From the NCBI GenBank assembly GCA_029582165.1, contig CM055871.1, positions 7,447,501 to 7,511,500 on the forward strand: 64,000 nucleotides of DNA. Reading direction: 5' to 3'. Shown here piece after piece: positions 31,774 through 42,129 of the stretch. The notes under the pieces are model-generated. The model was not told the origin of the DNA and made no database searches. It saw only the letters and a list, made by a program, of their open reading frames with translations. Source of the stretch: Portulaca oleracea (taxonomy: Eukaryota > Streptophyta > Magnoliopsida > Caryophyllales > Portulacaceae). A program made the position numbers and the translations under genes. Position 1 is the stretch's first letter; every line of letters begins with the position of its first letter.

Positions 31774-33125
31774 AGACCAACATACTTCGGTGTCGTGACC
31801 TCGACTGCGATGGAAGTTGCAGTATTTGTTCCCATCCCACTTCGGAGGCTTAACCTCAGGTTCGAAGTCGGCTCAGGGCAATTGGATGATACCCTTTTTC
31901 ACCGCCTTTCCAATGCCCCGGCATAGACATATCCAAATGGTGGTAAGAGTCGAACCTCGGAGTGTATTGCCTTCGTTGGATGGAATTAGTCTCAACAGTT
32001 TTCTGAGGGGGGCTAGGCGCGCTAGTGGCCCTCCTGTTGGAGCTAGATCCTTTCCAACCAGAATGTTGTGTACTTTTTTCATTGTTAGACTTCAATTTGA
32101 ACACACAAGTCCTTTAAAGTCTCAAAGTCTTTGATGGATTGGAAACCAAAATGCCGGTGATGCGGGGATGGATTCCTTATGCAAAGTGCTTAGTTGCATT
32201 CTGAAGGGACGGACTCGTCGATTTGATAACATGGAGTGCCATCGCTCGTAATAAGAGAGGAACGATTCATCCTCCTTTTGTTTCGTGAAGTTAAATCATC
32301 CATGTGACCTCCTTTGCTGCAGCGATCAAAATGGCTTACGAAGGCTCTGAATAACTCGTCTGCATTGGTCTTAACTTGCTGGGGTAGATTTTGGTACCAT
32401 ACCTTGGCCTTACCTTCTAGAGTGGAAGGGAAGACTGTGGTGTAGAGACCTTCGTCTACCTTATGGAGGAGCCACCTCAAGAATTCCTCCAAGTGATGCG
32501 ATGGATTTTCGGAGGGTCTAAATTTCATGTTTGGCACCTCAACCTTGTCCCTTATTCTCGATACACAATGTTTGGGGATGGCAAAATCCATACAGGGGTC
32601 GGTGAAGGTCGGATCAGTTTTCATCATCCTTCTAGTGAGCATGTCAACCTTCTCCTCAAGTTTCTTGACGTAAGGATCCTCCGAAGTTCTGGAGTTATTC
32701 AGTGCAGGTTTGGACCTGACTTCACCAAATGACTTGGGTTTCGGGCCTCCATTTTTGGATTTGGGGTGACATTCTCCAACCCCATCATCTGCCTCGGCCT
32801 CGGATTCAGAACCATAATAGTTTTCTTCTTCCTCAAGCCCGATGCCGAGCTTTTTGTTGATCTGTTTAATGGCTTCCAGCACGCCATTCATAGTTTGTTG
32901 ATTTTCACTGAACTTCTTTTCCAGTTTCTCATTGGTTCTGTCCTCCTGATCTGCCATGCAGAAAGCAATTGCTTCCTGTATCCTCTCATATAGCCCATCA
33001 GGTAGCTTGTCACCAGAACTTTCCCCAAAAAGGTTGTGGTTAGGAGATCCTGACATGGTGGATTCACTGGATTGAGCCGATGCCAGAATTGGGATTGCGA
33101 ATAAGCCTGCCGGTTTGTGGGTCAC
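31774..33125 (-). pseudogene. Gag of the Tat element, frameshifted
   Basis: The main frame 33,125-32,190 (311 aa) has a coiled-coil-prone start (YERIQEAIAFCMADQEDRTN, EKLEKKFSENQQTMNGVLEA), an acidic stretch, a second short coil (VKKLEEKVDMLTRRMM) and then the retrotransposon Gag domain (PSTLEGKAKVWYQNLPQQVK followed by ADELFRAFVSHF, about residues 230-270). After a shift near 32,280 the continuation lies in other frames (YTPRFDSYHHLDM at ~31,950) and reaches the zinc-knuckle-like motif at ~31,800. Gag would assemble the particle and bind RNA; this copy is broken in at least two places. M1 (33,125) is the first ATG of the long frame. Confidence 0.85.
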
Positions 33126-34243
33126 GGATGCGGGCTCGGAGATGGTCTGTTATCTTGCCTGCATGGAAACTGATTAGTGCTCGAAAGAACTTTTACGCCA
33201 CCCGCCCAATGCATGCATGACTTAGCGGACCTATATGGACCTATGGACACGACGCCTACATGCTGACACAAGGGTGACTCACCCACTTTTATGGGAGTGC
33301 ATGTCCTAACTCTACATGGACCTAGTATGCGGACTGACAATATTAATCGTCTATCGGGTCCTTACTTGGACCGAGTCACGATCGCTTTCGGTTTCGGGCT
33401 CAGATTCAAGTAACGGACGCAATGGGGTTAGACTCAGGGAATATCATAAAGGGCCGAATAGGATCATCAGCAAGGCATTGGACTGTCCGTGAAGAGAAGA
33501 GAGAAGGCCAGACTGGGTTCGAAACCCGTCTGGGTTCCTCTTCCTCTAACCGGGCCCCGTTCCGTCAATTACCAGCAGATGGGCCAGTCCTGATGGCCAA
33601 GAACCCGTCCGGGTTTCTGACGCGCTGGACCCACACTGACGGACAATTGACACGAATGGGTCGGCTCTGACAGGCCAAAACCCGTATGGGTTTCTGATAA
33701 GCCAAAACGCACCTCGCATGTTCCTACGCGGACTAGAACGACTCCCGACTCATGAATGGGCTAGACACTGGGACTCGACTTTTACAGGATTAAATCACAT
33801 AACATACAGATGCGATGCGGGATGGGCCTAACCATGGCTTTAGATTCAGGGTTTTTCTAGGTTTAGGGAGATGAATAGGGTACCACATGTTCTCGCCCCG
33901 GTGCATTTTCCTTGTATGGAATTCAAGGAAGAATGTGTGGGGTGTTGCTCTTTGGGTTTCGAGGAAACCTTTAGAGTGTAACACGGGGAGAGGAGAGATC
34001 AAATTCTTGGCGATGTAAGTGCATCCCACAAGTAGTGACCTCCCGCTCTCGGGATTGATTCCTAGTTTTAAAACCTAAACCGACGCTTTTGTGCTCCCCA
34101 GCCATAAAGGGCCAAGAGTAGCCTGGTATGCAATATGCCTAAAAAATGATAAAAATGTGAAATAAATAAATTCCTCCTCTTTTTTTTTACAAAAAACACT
34201 AAAATTCAATTCTTTCAAGTTTTACCCTCTTTTTAAGTTTAAG
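33126..34243 (-). other. 5' leader of the Tat element
   Basis: 1.1 kb between primer site and gag with no long ORF of recognised type. Contains three copies of the element palindrome: GAAACCCGTCTGGGTTC (33,521-33,537), GAACCCGTCCGGGTTT (~33,604-33,619) and AAACCCGTATGGGTTT (~33,680-33,695). Confidence 0.7.
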
Positions 34244-34261
34244 TCCTCAGTGGAGTCGCCA
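34244..34261 (-). other. Primer-binding site (tRNA-Arg type)
   Basis: Minus strand TGGCGACTCCACTGAGGA begins three bases (GAT) after the 5' LTR end. TGGCGACTCC... is the site complementary to the tRNA-Arg 3' end used by Ogre/Tat elements. Confidence 0.85.
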
Positions 34262-34264
34262 ATC

Positions 34265-35479
34265 TGTAGACACCGAAAAATTCGATCGATGACCTTTTTT
34301 TCGCGGCGCTACTTAAGAGTGATTGGGAGCCGACTAGGATTGCTTATCCTTAATTAAGGTTGAACTTTTAAGAATAAATTTGAGTTAACAGATTTAAAAC
34401 GAATTTAGCGCTCGAGGTTTGCCTTTACAAAAAAAAAGAAAACGAGACGAAAGAAAAAAAAAAGGGTGAAAGACACACAGGAACCCGTCCAAGTTCTGGT
34501 GAACCGAGACGGGTTTCCTATCTGTGAAACCCTACAAAAAAAGAAGGAAAACAAAAAAAGGCAAAGGTCGTCGGTGAAGAACCCGTCTGGGTTCTGAGAA
34601 CCAAGCTGGATTACCTTTGGCGCGAAACGTAAAATAGGTCATAAAAATCAAAAAAAAGAAAAGAAAACCAAAGTACAGAAATAGAGTCGCCAGTTGAATT
34701 TTAGGATAAAACAACGAACCGTTAAAAAAAAATAGACTCCGGTCTACGAACCCAAAGATGGATTCGGGGGTAAGGTTACGAATTTGACAATCAAAATCGT
34801 CAAACCCGCCTATTCAAACGAATAGACTCTACTAGAATTAAATTAAAGCGAAAGATTGAAAAGAGGGAGGAATTTGAATAAATTTCACGAGTTTATCATT
34901 AATGTCATGCAAAGAAACGAAAGAAAAAGAAAGTAAAATTACATCATATACATTAATACAAGAATCACGCTAACCTTCAATGAAGTAGCATGCAAAGGGG
35001 AGAGAAGAGAGAGAATACACTAGTGTCAATACTCCTAGTATCTTCTTCCGTGTTCTTTGGAAGGGAAAGAAGGGTTTAATTTATAGTGGAGTGGGGATAG
35101 GGGGCGCGTTCTAGGGTTAGGATTTTAGTCGCCGCGCCAAAGAGAGCAATCGAACTCAGACGGGTTCACGTGAGTGAAGATGGGCCTTTGGACCCAAGAA
35201 CCCAGACGGGTTCCTGAAGGCAGCGACGGGCCTTGTGCCCAGGAACCCAGACGGGTTCTGTGGGTTGGAGCTGAGCTCCGCCCATCGAACCCGCAGGTTC
35301 TATGGGTTGAGCCGAGCTCCGCCACCGAACCTGACGGTTTGCAGACCGTATTGGGCTTTTGCCTTTCTCTTTCGGGTTTAGGTGGGTGAGGGGCTTGCGT
35401 GCCATTTATCGGTTAGCCTATTTTCTAAAACTAACGCTAAAAAAAGAAAATAAAATCGATACAAAATTCAGCGTCTACC
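34265..35479 (-). repeat. 5' LTR of the Tat element
   Basis: 1,215 bp. Almost identical to the 3' LTR over ~900 bp, with clustered differences in the GC-rich palindrome zone (35,155-35,345). Intact palindromes GAACCCAGACGGGTTC lie at 35,199-35,214 and 35,244-35,259, upstream of the minus-strand TATAAATT (complement of 35,078-35,085). The outermost base is G on the minus strand (C at 35,479) instead of T, so this end reads GGTAGAC rather than TGTAGAC. Confidence 0.95.
35078..35085 (-). promoter_or_regulatory. TATA box of the Tat 5' LTR (gag-pol promoter)
   Basis: Minus-strand TATAAATT, ~70-180 bases downstream of the palindrome cluster. Would drive gag-pol transcription toward lower coordinates. 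Confidence 0.7.
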
Positions 35480-35484
35480 GCTAG
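35480..35484. repeat. Target-site duplication gctag (right) of the Tat element
   Basis: GCTAG, matching 18,800-18,804. Confidence 0.9.
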
Positions 35485-35713
35485 ACAACACCATTGAGGT
35501 TTATCCTAACCTCTAGGCTTTTCATGTTGTTGGTCTACATAATTAATTATATTTACTGAATCAGCTTATACTGCGACTGTTCTCACATTTGCAGGCTTGC
35601 AAATTCCTGATGAAAAATGAGATTTAAAGTTTATGGTTATTGTAGCATAGAAAAAACACCATACCAAATTCTTCTAGATGTGTTCTCCTGATAATGTCTT
35701 CTCTAGATATGTA

Positions 35714-38622
35714 TGTAACGCCCCTACCCCTCCCGGATCGCTGACATTGTCAATCATTGCTTCAAGGATCGCTGACTGACCCCACAAATAACCACGAGTC
35801 TTTTCAGTGCGCTTCGTCCTCGCTCACAAGCTGCTTGAGAAAACTTCCCAAAAGATCACCCATCTTGAGACTACTCCCAGCAAAGCACGCTTAACTCAGG
35901 AATTCCCAACGGATGGGCTACCATAAGAAAGTGCACCTTGGTGATATAAGTAATTATTTCAATCATTTTGTAACGCCCCAAAACCTTAATCACACAATTA
36001 CCCAAACATTACGGTAATCACATGATTAGCGCAGCGGATAACGGCCTGAGGCGCTACCGCCGTCCCACTAAGGACAAGGCAAAACCAACCAACCAAGCAC
36101 ACCAACAAAGACAACCAGAACCACAATTGAACCACATTCACCGACACGTCCCCATACATAAATGAGTTTACAAAAGCCACAAATGCTTAACTTTAACAGT
36201 ACATAAACACACATAGACCCACACGCTTATAGATCCTTATATATCTCCATACACCACTATCACTTGCTTTATAAGTAACCCTGTATGACGCAAAAGTCTA
36301 CCTTTCACTTTAGAGAGTAAACTACTTCTGAGCGTCCTTTCCCTTTTCTGTGGAGCTCGGACCACCTAAAACAAAACGGTAAAACAACGCAAAAGTGAGT
36401 GGGGGAAACACTCAGTACACAAACCTCCAACATGTAAAACCGTTTTCATGCCGGCCTTTAAAACATTTCGAAAACGAGGAAGGGGCAAAATAACTCGTGC
36501 TAAACCAATGAAGTCTTTAAACTTTAAGAATTCTATGCATATGTCGTGCTTTACTTTGAAAATATAACAATAATAAGACGTGGTATCCCTTACGATCGAT
36601 GCTGAAGCACCTCACACACGCGCATGCCCAAACCGACCGGGAGTTTGGATTGGGTGATCGCTAGGCAATGACATCGCCAGTCAAGCTTACTCCAATAGGA
36701 GCCTGTAAAATAATGCTAGGATTCACTCTAGCTACTGTAGAACAATGTCTCGGGACCACTTATAAAACAATAAAATCATTAGAATGTATCTATGCAATAA
36801 AACTGTACTTGACTGTAAGCATAAGAGTTGGACAATTTGCGTACCTTTAAAATACTGTGAACTTGGTGACGATCCGCTCGGGAATGACGCGGTGTGAAAC
36901 TTTGAGCTAAGACGATAAAGGTTACTAATTAGTGCAAGGGCTATGAACAAAAAGGGCCGTAACGTCCCATAGAAAGGATTTGAAATGCACATGTAAAAGA
37001 AATTTCAGGTTTTTGAGGTAAGAGTATTTTGGCTATAACCGGGGCTAGGAAACTCGGAATTTAATGAACGAGCACTTTTCGGAAAGGGAAAAATAAAATC
37101 TATAAGTTTGTCAACTGGGTCAGATGCTAAAAATGATGGGAAGAGCTCGGAAAAGGCTCTGGACAGAAACAGCGAAAACCGAAATATTTTCTTTGTGCGG
37201 TTTTGGCGTTTAAACGGAATCGATAAAATTTTATGCACTTGCTCTAAACTCATAGGAGCTTTATGGACAGGAAAAAAAAATACTTGTAGAATATGTACTC
37301 TTATTCTATCAAAGAGGCTTTAAAAAAAATTTGAGAGCGATACGAATTTTATTTCCTTTAAAAACGCGAGACTTCGGTAATAAAATACGATAAAATCAAA
37401 TAACTTAAAAGACATCGAGGTCTCTTAAAGCCAAGTCCTATGGTCCTCAATCATCAATTCCATCTTAACAACCATAATGTCACATTTAAACACTCAAAAA
37501 CAACTCACAAGGTCACTATAACACTTTTGGTTCAAACTTAAAACAATATATTATACCCAGAATTTCCAGATTCGCAGCCCTTCTTCCGGGCTCTATAACT
37601 CACACTCCCGACGTCGGGTTGACGCACACCATACCATTTCGGAAAGCTTGCAAGGTCTCCTAAAACTCTTACGTTGAACACTATTTCAAATTCAAACTCC
37701 ACACAGACGAAAAATGTGCAACAAGTCACTGCCTCCAAAATCGTATATAATTGCATGCCTTTACGGTTTTGGCTCTAACTTGAGCTATACAAGTCGGAAA
37801 CCCGAAATTCAAAAGCCCGGTGTTAGCTAACACCTTAGGCTACCTTTTTACACAAGAATCTGGGCTACAAACTAATTTTACCATCTCCTATAAAAAGTGA
37901 ATTTTGGGCAGAATGCACTGGGGTGTTTGAGCTCACATGCATGCTCCATTTTCATTCAAGTTTTGTACTAATTCTTTACCCAAATGAAGTCTACTCATAT
38001 CACTACCATTTTCCAGAATTCCAACCTCAAAAATTATCATCCAAGCTTGCATAATACACATGCACAATCATCAAATTACATGCACTTATATTCCACCACA
38101 ATTTTCATAGTTTCCATCACTATTTGCACATAAAACACCCAATTAACATATTATTAGCTTAGTTACTCTTCCAAAACAGAAACTAAACTCTAAAAACTTC
38201 ATCAAATTCTTCATGCAAATCCTTAGAACATTAATCTCTCAACAATATACACCATTGGCATGAATAATCCATAAAGAGAACACTTGCAACGACCACGAAA
38301 CTTAACCATTCAAAATTATACTCTAAAATTCATGTAAATGGAGAATAAAAGGGATGAAAACAATCATTTAACATTTGAAAAACATCAAAACTCAGATTAT
38401 ATAAAAAAAATGGAGATAGGGTGTGAGATGAATACCACTTGAAAGAGAAGATAAAAATTGAACAAGGAAGTGTGGAAGTGGAAGAGGAACACTTGGCCGC
38501 CGGAATTCTAGCCGGAAAACTCGCTCACAAGTTTAGTTTATGGTTGTGTTAATCTTGTGATTAAGGGTGTTGGGGTGTTACACATTTTAAGCCACACTTT
38601 AACCACATATCTGGGTATTACA
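35714..38622 (-). mobile_element. Cassandra-type TRIM solo LTR, interrupted by a 2.6-kb solo LTR
   Basis: Starts TGTAACGCCCC and resumes after the inner insertion at 38,588 to end GGGTATTACA at 38,622; net LTR ~290 bp. Flanking ATGTA duplications at 35,709-35,713 and 38,623-38,627. The minus strand of 35,850-35,900 carries a 5S-rRNA-like region: AGTTAAGCGTGCTT (complement of ~35,883-35,896) and AAGATGGGTGATC (~35,854-35,866), corresponding to the 5S A-box and C-box. 5S-derived LTRs define Cassandra TRIMs. No internal domain remains, so it is a solo LTR. Confidence 0.9.
35969..38582. mobile_element. 2.6-kb solo LTR (Ty3/gypsy, probably chromovirus-like) nested in the Cassandra LTR
   Basis: TGTAACGCCCCAAAACC ... 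TTGGGGTGTTACA, flanked by CATTT at 35,964-35,968 and 38,583-38,587. The two ends are inverted over ~25 bp (TGTAACRCCCCAAMACC, then TTAATCACA). No ORF of coding character in 2,614 bp. TGTAACGCCC/GGGGTGTTACA ends and an internal GTGAGTGGGGGAAACACTCA phrase (36,396-36,415) are common in LTRs of large chromovirus (Tekay/Del-like) elements; lineage is inferred from these only. Interior frames (36,732-36,992; 37,005-37,253) are not genes. Confidence 0.75.
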
Positions 38623-38627
38623 ATGTA

Positions 38628-38891
38628 TGACTTTTTTAAGGTTCGATTGTTAACCAATTGCCTTGTAAAACTCTTAAAATCCTCTATCACATGTGCATGT
38701 ATTGTGGTTGATAACAATATTCGCCATCAAAAGAACTATGATTTCTATATTTGTGCTTGTGCTGGAACGTGCGCGAATGATCGTAAGCTCTTAAAACCCT
38801 CTATTGCTACTGCTTAAACCTGCTTGTGGCCAATCAGTTACTGATGACATTTTTGTATTGGGTTCTTCTATTTGGCTTTGGTGTGTGATAT
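38628..38891 (+). other. Host segment between two LTR insertions
   Basis: About 264 bp of pre-insertion DNA. It contains two phrases of the AACTCTTAAAATCCTCTAT / AGCTCTTAAAACCCTCTAT type about 90 bases apart. No domain identified. Confidence 0.4.
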
Positions 38892-39167
38892 GTATCTGTG
38901 GGACCCGGGAAAATCCCTGTTAGTGTCCCTCACGGTAAACGGCGAGTCGAAAGGGGTGTCTTTTCTTTTAGAAGATTCGCTTGAATTTCCGTTTAAATAA
39001 ATTAAAACTAAAATTTAAATAATCTCCTTTTTTTTAGATTTTATTAAAATTTAAGAATTTTATTTATTCAGAAAGTAAACAGAAAATAAAAGAAAAACAA
39101 AAAGAAACGAAAAAAAAGGAGAAAAAACAGAGAGCCCCGGGACTGGGCTCGAGATGATTCTTGTAGC

Positions 39168-39432
39168 AATACTGCGGTATTGTGAGCGATAACCCGAAAA
39201 AAGGTCCGGTCGGAAATCGATCCGAGGCGAGATCGCGAATACGCGGGTATTCCGCTTGTCCGACCTCGGGATCTGCTTTCGAAACAGAAAAAAGCGAAAA
39301 TAAAATATGGGCTCGGGATGATTTACTGTAGCAATACCTGCAGGTATTGTGAGTCAGTGACCCCGAAAAAAGGGTCCCGGGCCTGGAAATCATATCCGAG
39401 GCGCGGGACTGGTCGGAATACCGCCAGGTATT
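39168..39432. repeat. Downstream palindrome group in the solo LTR
   Basis: AATACTGCGGTATT (39,168-39,181), AATACGCGGGTATT (39,238-39,251), AATACCTGCAGGTATT (39,333-39,348, a perfect 16-bp palindrome) and AATACCGCCAGGTATT (39,417-39,432). They lie within two longer repeats that share GGGCTCG(A/G)GATGATT..TGTAGCAATAC and CCGCTTGTCC(CG)G(A)CCTCGGGATCTG. Confidence 0.85.
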
Positions 39433-40119
39433 CCGCTTGTCCCGGCCTCGGGATCTGTTTCTGAGACAGAGGAAAAAAAATGAAAATAAAATACTTTTTT
39501 TTAAAAAAAAGTTTTCCGAAACAGAAAATAAAATACGAAGGGAAAGGAAATAAAAGCGAGAAGAAATAAAAAAAGGAAAAAAAGGAAGAAGAGTCGCCAA
39601 TTAATTTTTGAGCGAGAATTAATAAACTCAAGAAACAAGACTCCACAAACCACAAACCACGAACCACGAGATTCGGATCCGGGGGTACGGTTACGAATTC
39701 GAGAATAAAAATTCCCAAATCCGCCCGTTCAACGAACGGACTTTACTAAACCGGTTAAATAAAAAGGAAGAAGAAGAGGAGAGAAGAAGAGAGTAGAATG
39801 GAGTATTAATTAGCGTAATTAGTGTTATTTAGTTTTATACAAATACGATAATAAAGCGAAAAATAAATACAAGAAATAAAAGAATTGAATACAAGAGTAC
39901 CTTTATTCACGAACAATCCATATTATTTAGGTCGAGTTTAGGATTAACTCAAGTTACAATATAATATGAATAAGTAAGGGATAGAGAAGAAGAAAACAAA
40001 AATTCCAATTAAGTGTATGCAAGATGAGAGAAATATAGAGGGAGAAGAGAATGTGAAATCACCAAGTGTCAATACGCCAGGGTGATTTCGGTGTAGGATG
40101 AAATGGGGGATGAGAGGGG

Positions 40120-40127
40120 TTTTTATA
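40120..40127 (-). promoter_or_regulatory. TATA box of the second Tat-type LTR
   Basis: Minus-strand TATAAAAA in CTCCTATAAAAACCCC. The palindrome cluster 40,179-40,679 lies directly upstream on the minus strand. Confidence 0.65.
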
Positions 40128-40178
40128 GGAGAAATGGTGGTAAGAAACTAGGTTAAAACGGGGGGAAAAGATGGTAGG

Positions 40179-40679
40179 AATACCGCCAAGCATTTAGGCC
40201 CAGCTGCACGACGTTCAGATTAGGGCACGCATTTCGAGGCGAGTTGAGGCGAGCTGGGTCGGGCAGAACCCGCCCACAATACCTGCAGACATGTTGGACT
40301 TTGGAGGCGCCCAGCTGCGCGTTTCCCTAGGTCAGCGCGCTTCCCGAGGTAAACCGGGTCGGGCCTGACCCGCCCAAATACCTGTCGGTATGCTGGGCCT
40401 GGGAGAAGCCCTATTGCACGCTTCCCGAGGTGGGCCCGCTTCCCGAGGCAACCCGGCCCAACCCGACAGAATACATGCCGGTATGCTGGGCCTACGAGAA
40501 GCCCAGTTACACGCTTTCCGAGGTGGGCCCACTTCCCGAGGTCAGCAACGTTTCCCGAGGCAACCCCGGCTCGACCCGACAAAATACCTGCCGGTATGCT
40601 GGGCTTGGGAGAAGCCCAGTTGCACGCTTCCCGAGGTGACCTGGGTCGGGCATAACCCACCAGAATACCTGCAGGTATG
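40179..40679. repeat. U3 palindrome cluster of the second Tat-type LTR
   Basis: AATACC-N4-GGTATG/T variants at 40,179 (degenerate), 40,278 (degenerate), 40,377-40,392, 40,470-40,485, 40,583-40,598 and 40,664-40,679. The later copies sit in ~80-100 bp units that also carry GCTGGGCCT..GAGAAGCCC and CTTCCCGAGG. This organisation parallels the GAACCC-N4-GGGTTC cluster in the other Tat LTR. Confidence 0.85.
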
Positions 40680-40912
40680 CCTATATTCGGGTTGCAGTCC
40701 TGCTTTGGGCCGTGTGCCAGGCTTTACTTTTTTGGGCTCTTTGGGTTGAGCTTTTTTGTGATGGTTTTTTTTTGGGGGGGTTTTTTCCTTCATTTCTTCA
40801 TCTTTTTGCATTTCAAAATTTTTGGCATTTTCCTAAACTAAAAAGAAACTTAAAATAAATTACAATATTTACAAAGCTGAATAGAATGATAAAATTCAGC
40901 GTCTACAGTATC

Positions 40913-42129
40913 GAAAATTAGCTCCTACCTTGATATACTTTAAGCTGGAAAGCAATTCTTGGGTTCCAAAATTGTTATTGGGCGTGCGTATTAATTCTAG
41001 CGTTGGAGGTGAGTTATGTTACTACCTGATCAAGGGTCTCTGCCTGATATACTTTAAGCTGAAAATGGTATGATATCCAAGATGAGACAAGTAAGAATTA
41101 AAAATAAAAGTAAAGAGAATTTTATTTAAAAATTATGAAACTATAAAAATATTGGTAATATGTTTATTCTACTTATGATGGTAATCCTATTAGCCCTAAA
41201 CAATTGAGTAATTATATTTATTATTTAGGCCTTTATGCATATTTACGATATTTCGTTGGCATCACATACAAGCCCTAAATCTTATTTAGCGATGGTGTGT
41301 TGATACCTGTACTGATTGTCAAACTGGGCTTATAGGCACCAGCAATGGTGAGTATTAATTATACTCAATGGATGGAGTGGAAGTAGTATGACCCACCTCA
41401 AAATTTAGAATTAGATTTTTCATATTAACTTGGTTTCCAATGAACGTGAGTTTGAATTAAAATATTTTAAAAAAAAGGTGTAAGCCTCACATTTAATCAT
41501 TTAAATACACTACAATATAAATTACAAAATGAAAGAAAAATGTCGAGAATCTTGTGTTCATCCTCACGCGGTGAGCACGAGTTCGAGTTTTTCTCACTGT
41601 CAACACTCGTTCTGGTCACTACACTTTCTTTCTCATCCTCGTCCACGCTACATCAACGTTATCTCACTCTTAAACTCGTCATTGCGGATGGTCTGATGGG
41701 GGAAAAATGCATGGAAACACATCAAACTCCTTTGTCAACAAAATCGTTGGGCATGCCCTGGACTAGGTCAACTAGATTCTTTACTTTTATAAGTTGTTTT
41801 GTAAATTAGCCACCTCACAACGAGTTTTCAATTATTTTATTTCTTATATTCATGGGAAGTAGGTCCATGCCCTTGGACTAGGTAAGTGGATAAGCACCTC
41901 ATCATTTTTAATATGAAATTATTGTTGATTCTGTATTAGTCTTTTTAATTAAATAATTTTTTATATATTATTTTTATTAAAAGTTGTAATACTATATTGT
42001 TACAATAGTAATATTTATATCAAATCTAATTATAATAATACCAAACTACAAATTACTACATATTAAGAATATGTCATTAAAATTTTAAAGATTGTCTGGT
42101 ACCAAATTAAAAGTCACAGATAAAAAAAA
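40913..42129. other. Intergenic DNA after the LTR cluster
   Basis: The phrase TTGATATACTTTAAGCTG(G/A)AA occurs twice (~40,940 and ~41,048). A frame at 41,540-41,809 has no similarity I recognise. The phrase CATGCCC(T)TGGACTAGGT occurs at ~41,754 and ~41,868, hinting at a short repeat. No confident gene. Confidence 0.35.

Larger units (their letters stand above)
18805..35479 (-). mobile_element. Complete Tat-lineage (Retand/Ogre-like) Ty3/gypsy LTR retrotransposon, 16.7 kb
   Basis: Two ~1.2-kb LTRs in the same orientation (18,805-20,017 and 34,265-35,479), flanked by GCTAG duplications, enclose gag, protease, reverse transcriptase, RNase H and integrase, all on the minus strand, so the high-coordinate LTR is the 5' LTR. 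A primer site complementary to a tRNA-Arg 3' end (34,244-34,261) and a G-rich polypurine tract (20,018-20,036) lie at the expected places. Lineage evidence: protease DNGS, a G-patch-like spacer before RT, a degenerate first RNase H followed by a second archaeal-type RNase H, an antisense extra ORF after integrase, and tandem arrays in the 3' region. The coding frames are broken by small indels, so this copy is not autonomous as written. Confidence 0.95.
38897..40907 (-). mobile_element. Solo LTR of a second Tat-type family (2.0 kb)
   Basis: TGTGGGACCC ... ATTCAGCGTCTACA, flanked by GTATC at 38,892-38,896 and 40,908-40,912. It shares with the full Tat LTR the GAGTCGCCA block (39,591), the GATTCGG-TCCGGGGGTACGG-TTACGAAT segment (39,671-39,699), the CCGCCCGTTCAA/ACGAACGGACT block, and the AAAATTCAGCGTCTACA end, so it belongs to the same lineage and strand. 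The minus-strand TATA box is the complement of 40,120-40,127. About ten palindromes of the AATACCTGCAGGTATT type lie upstream (40,179-40,679) and downstream (39,168-39,432) of TATA. No internal region remains. Confidence 0.9.

Noticed and set aside
34244..34261. tRNA fragment
   Set aside because: The match to a tRNA-Arg 3' end is an 18-base primer-binding site next to the LTR; no cloverleaf is present. The same applies to 60,270-60,282.
35850..35900. 5S rRNA gene (also at 59,995-60,045)
   Set aside because: Only parts of the 5S sequence are present, diverged, inside LTR-type repeats with TG..CA ends and duplications. It is a Cassandra LTR, not an rRNA gene.
39064..39718. 178- and 131-codon minus-strand ORFs in the solo LTR
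   Set aside because: Low-complexity Phe/Ser-rich text from T-runs in LTR sequence; no domain, and no such protein in other Tat LTRs.
40220..40811. 146-codon ORF and neighbours in the palindrome cluster
   Set aside because: Repeated peptides reflect the ~80-100 bp U3 repeat units; several frames are open at once, which is typical of repeats rather than genes.
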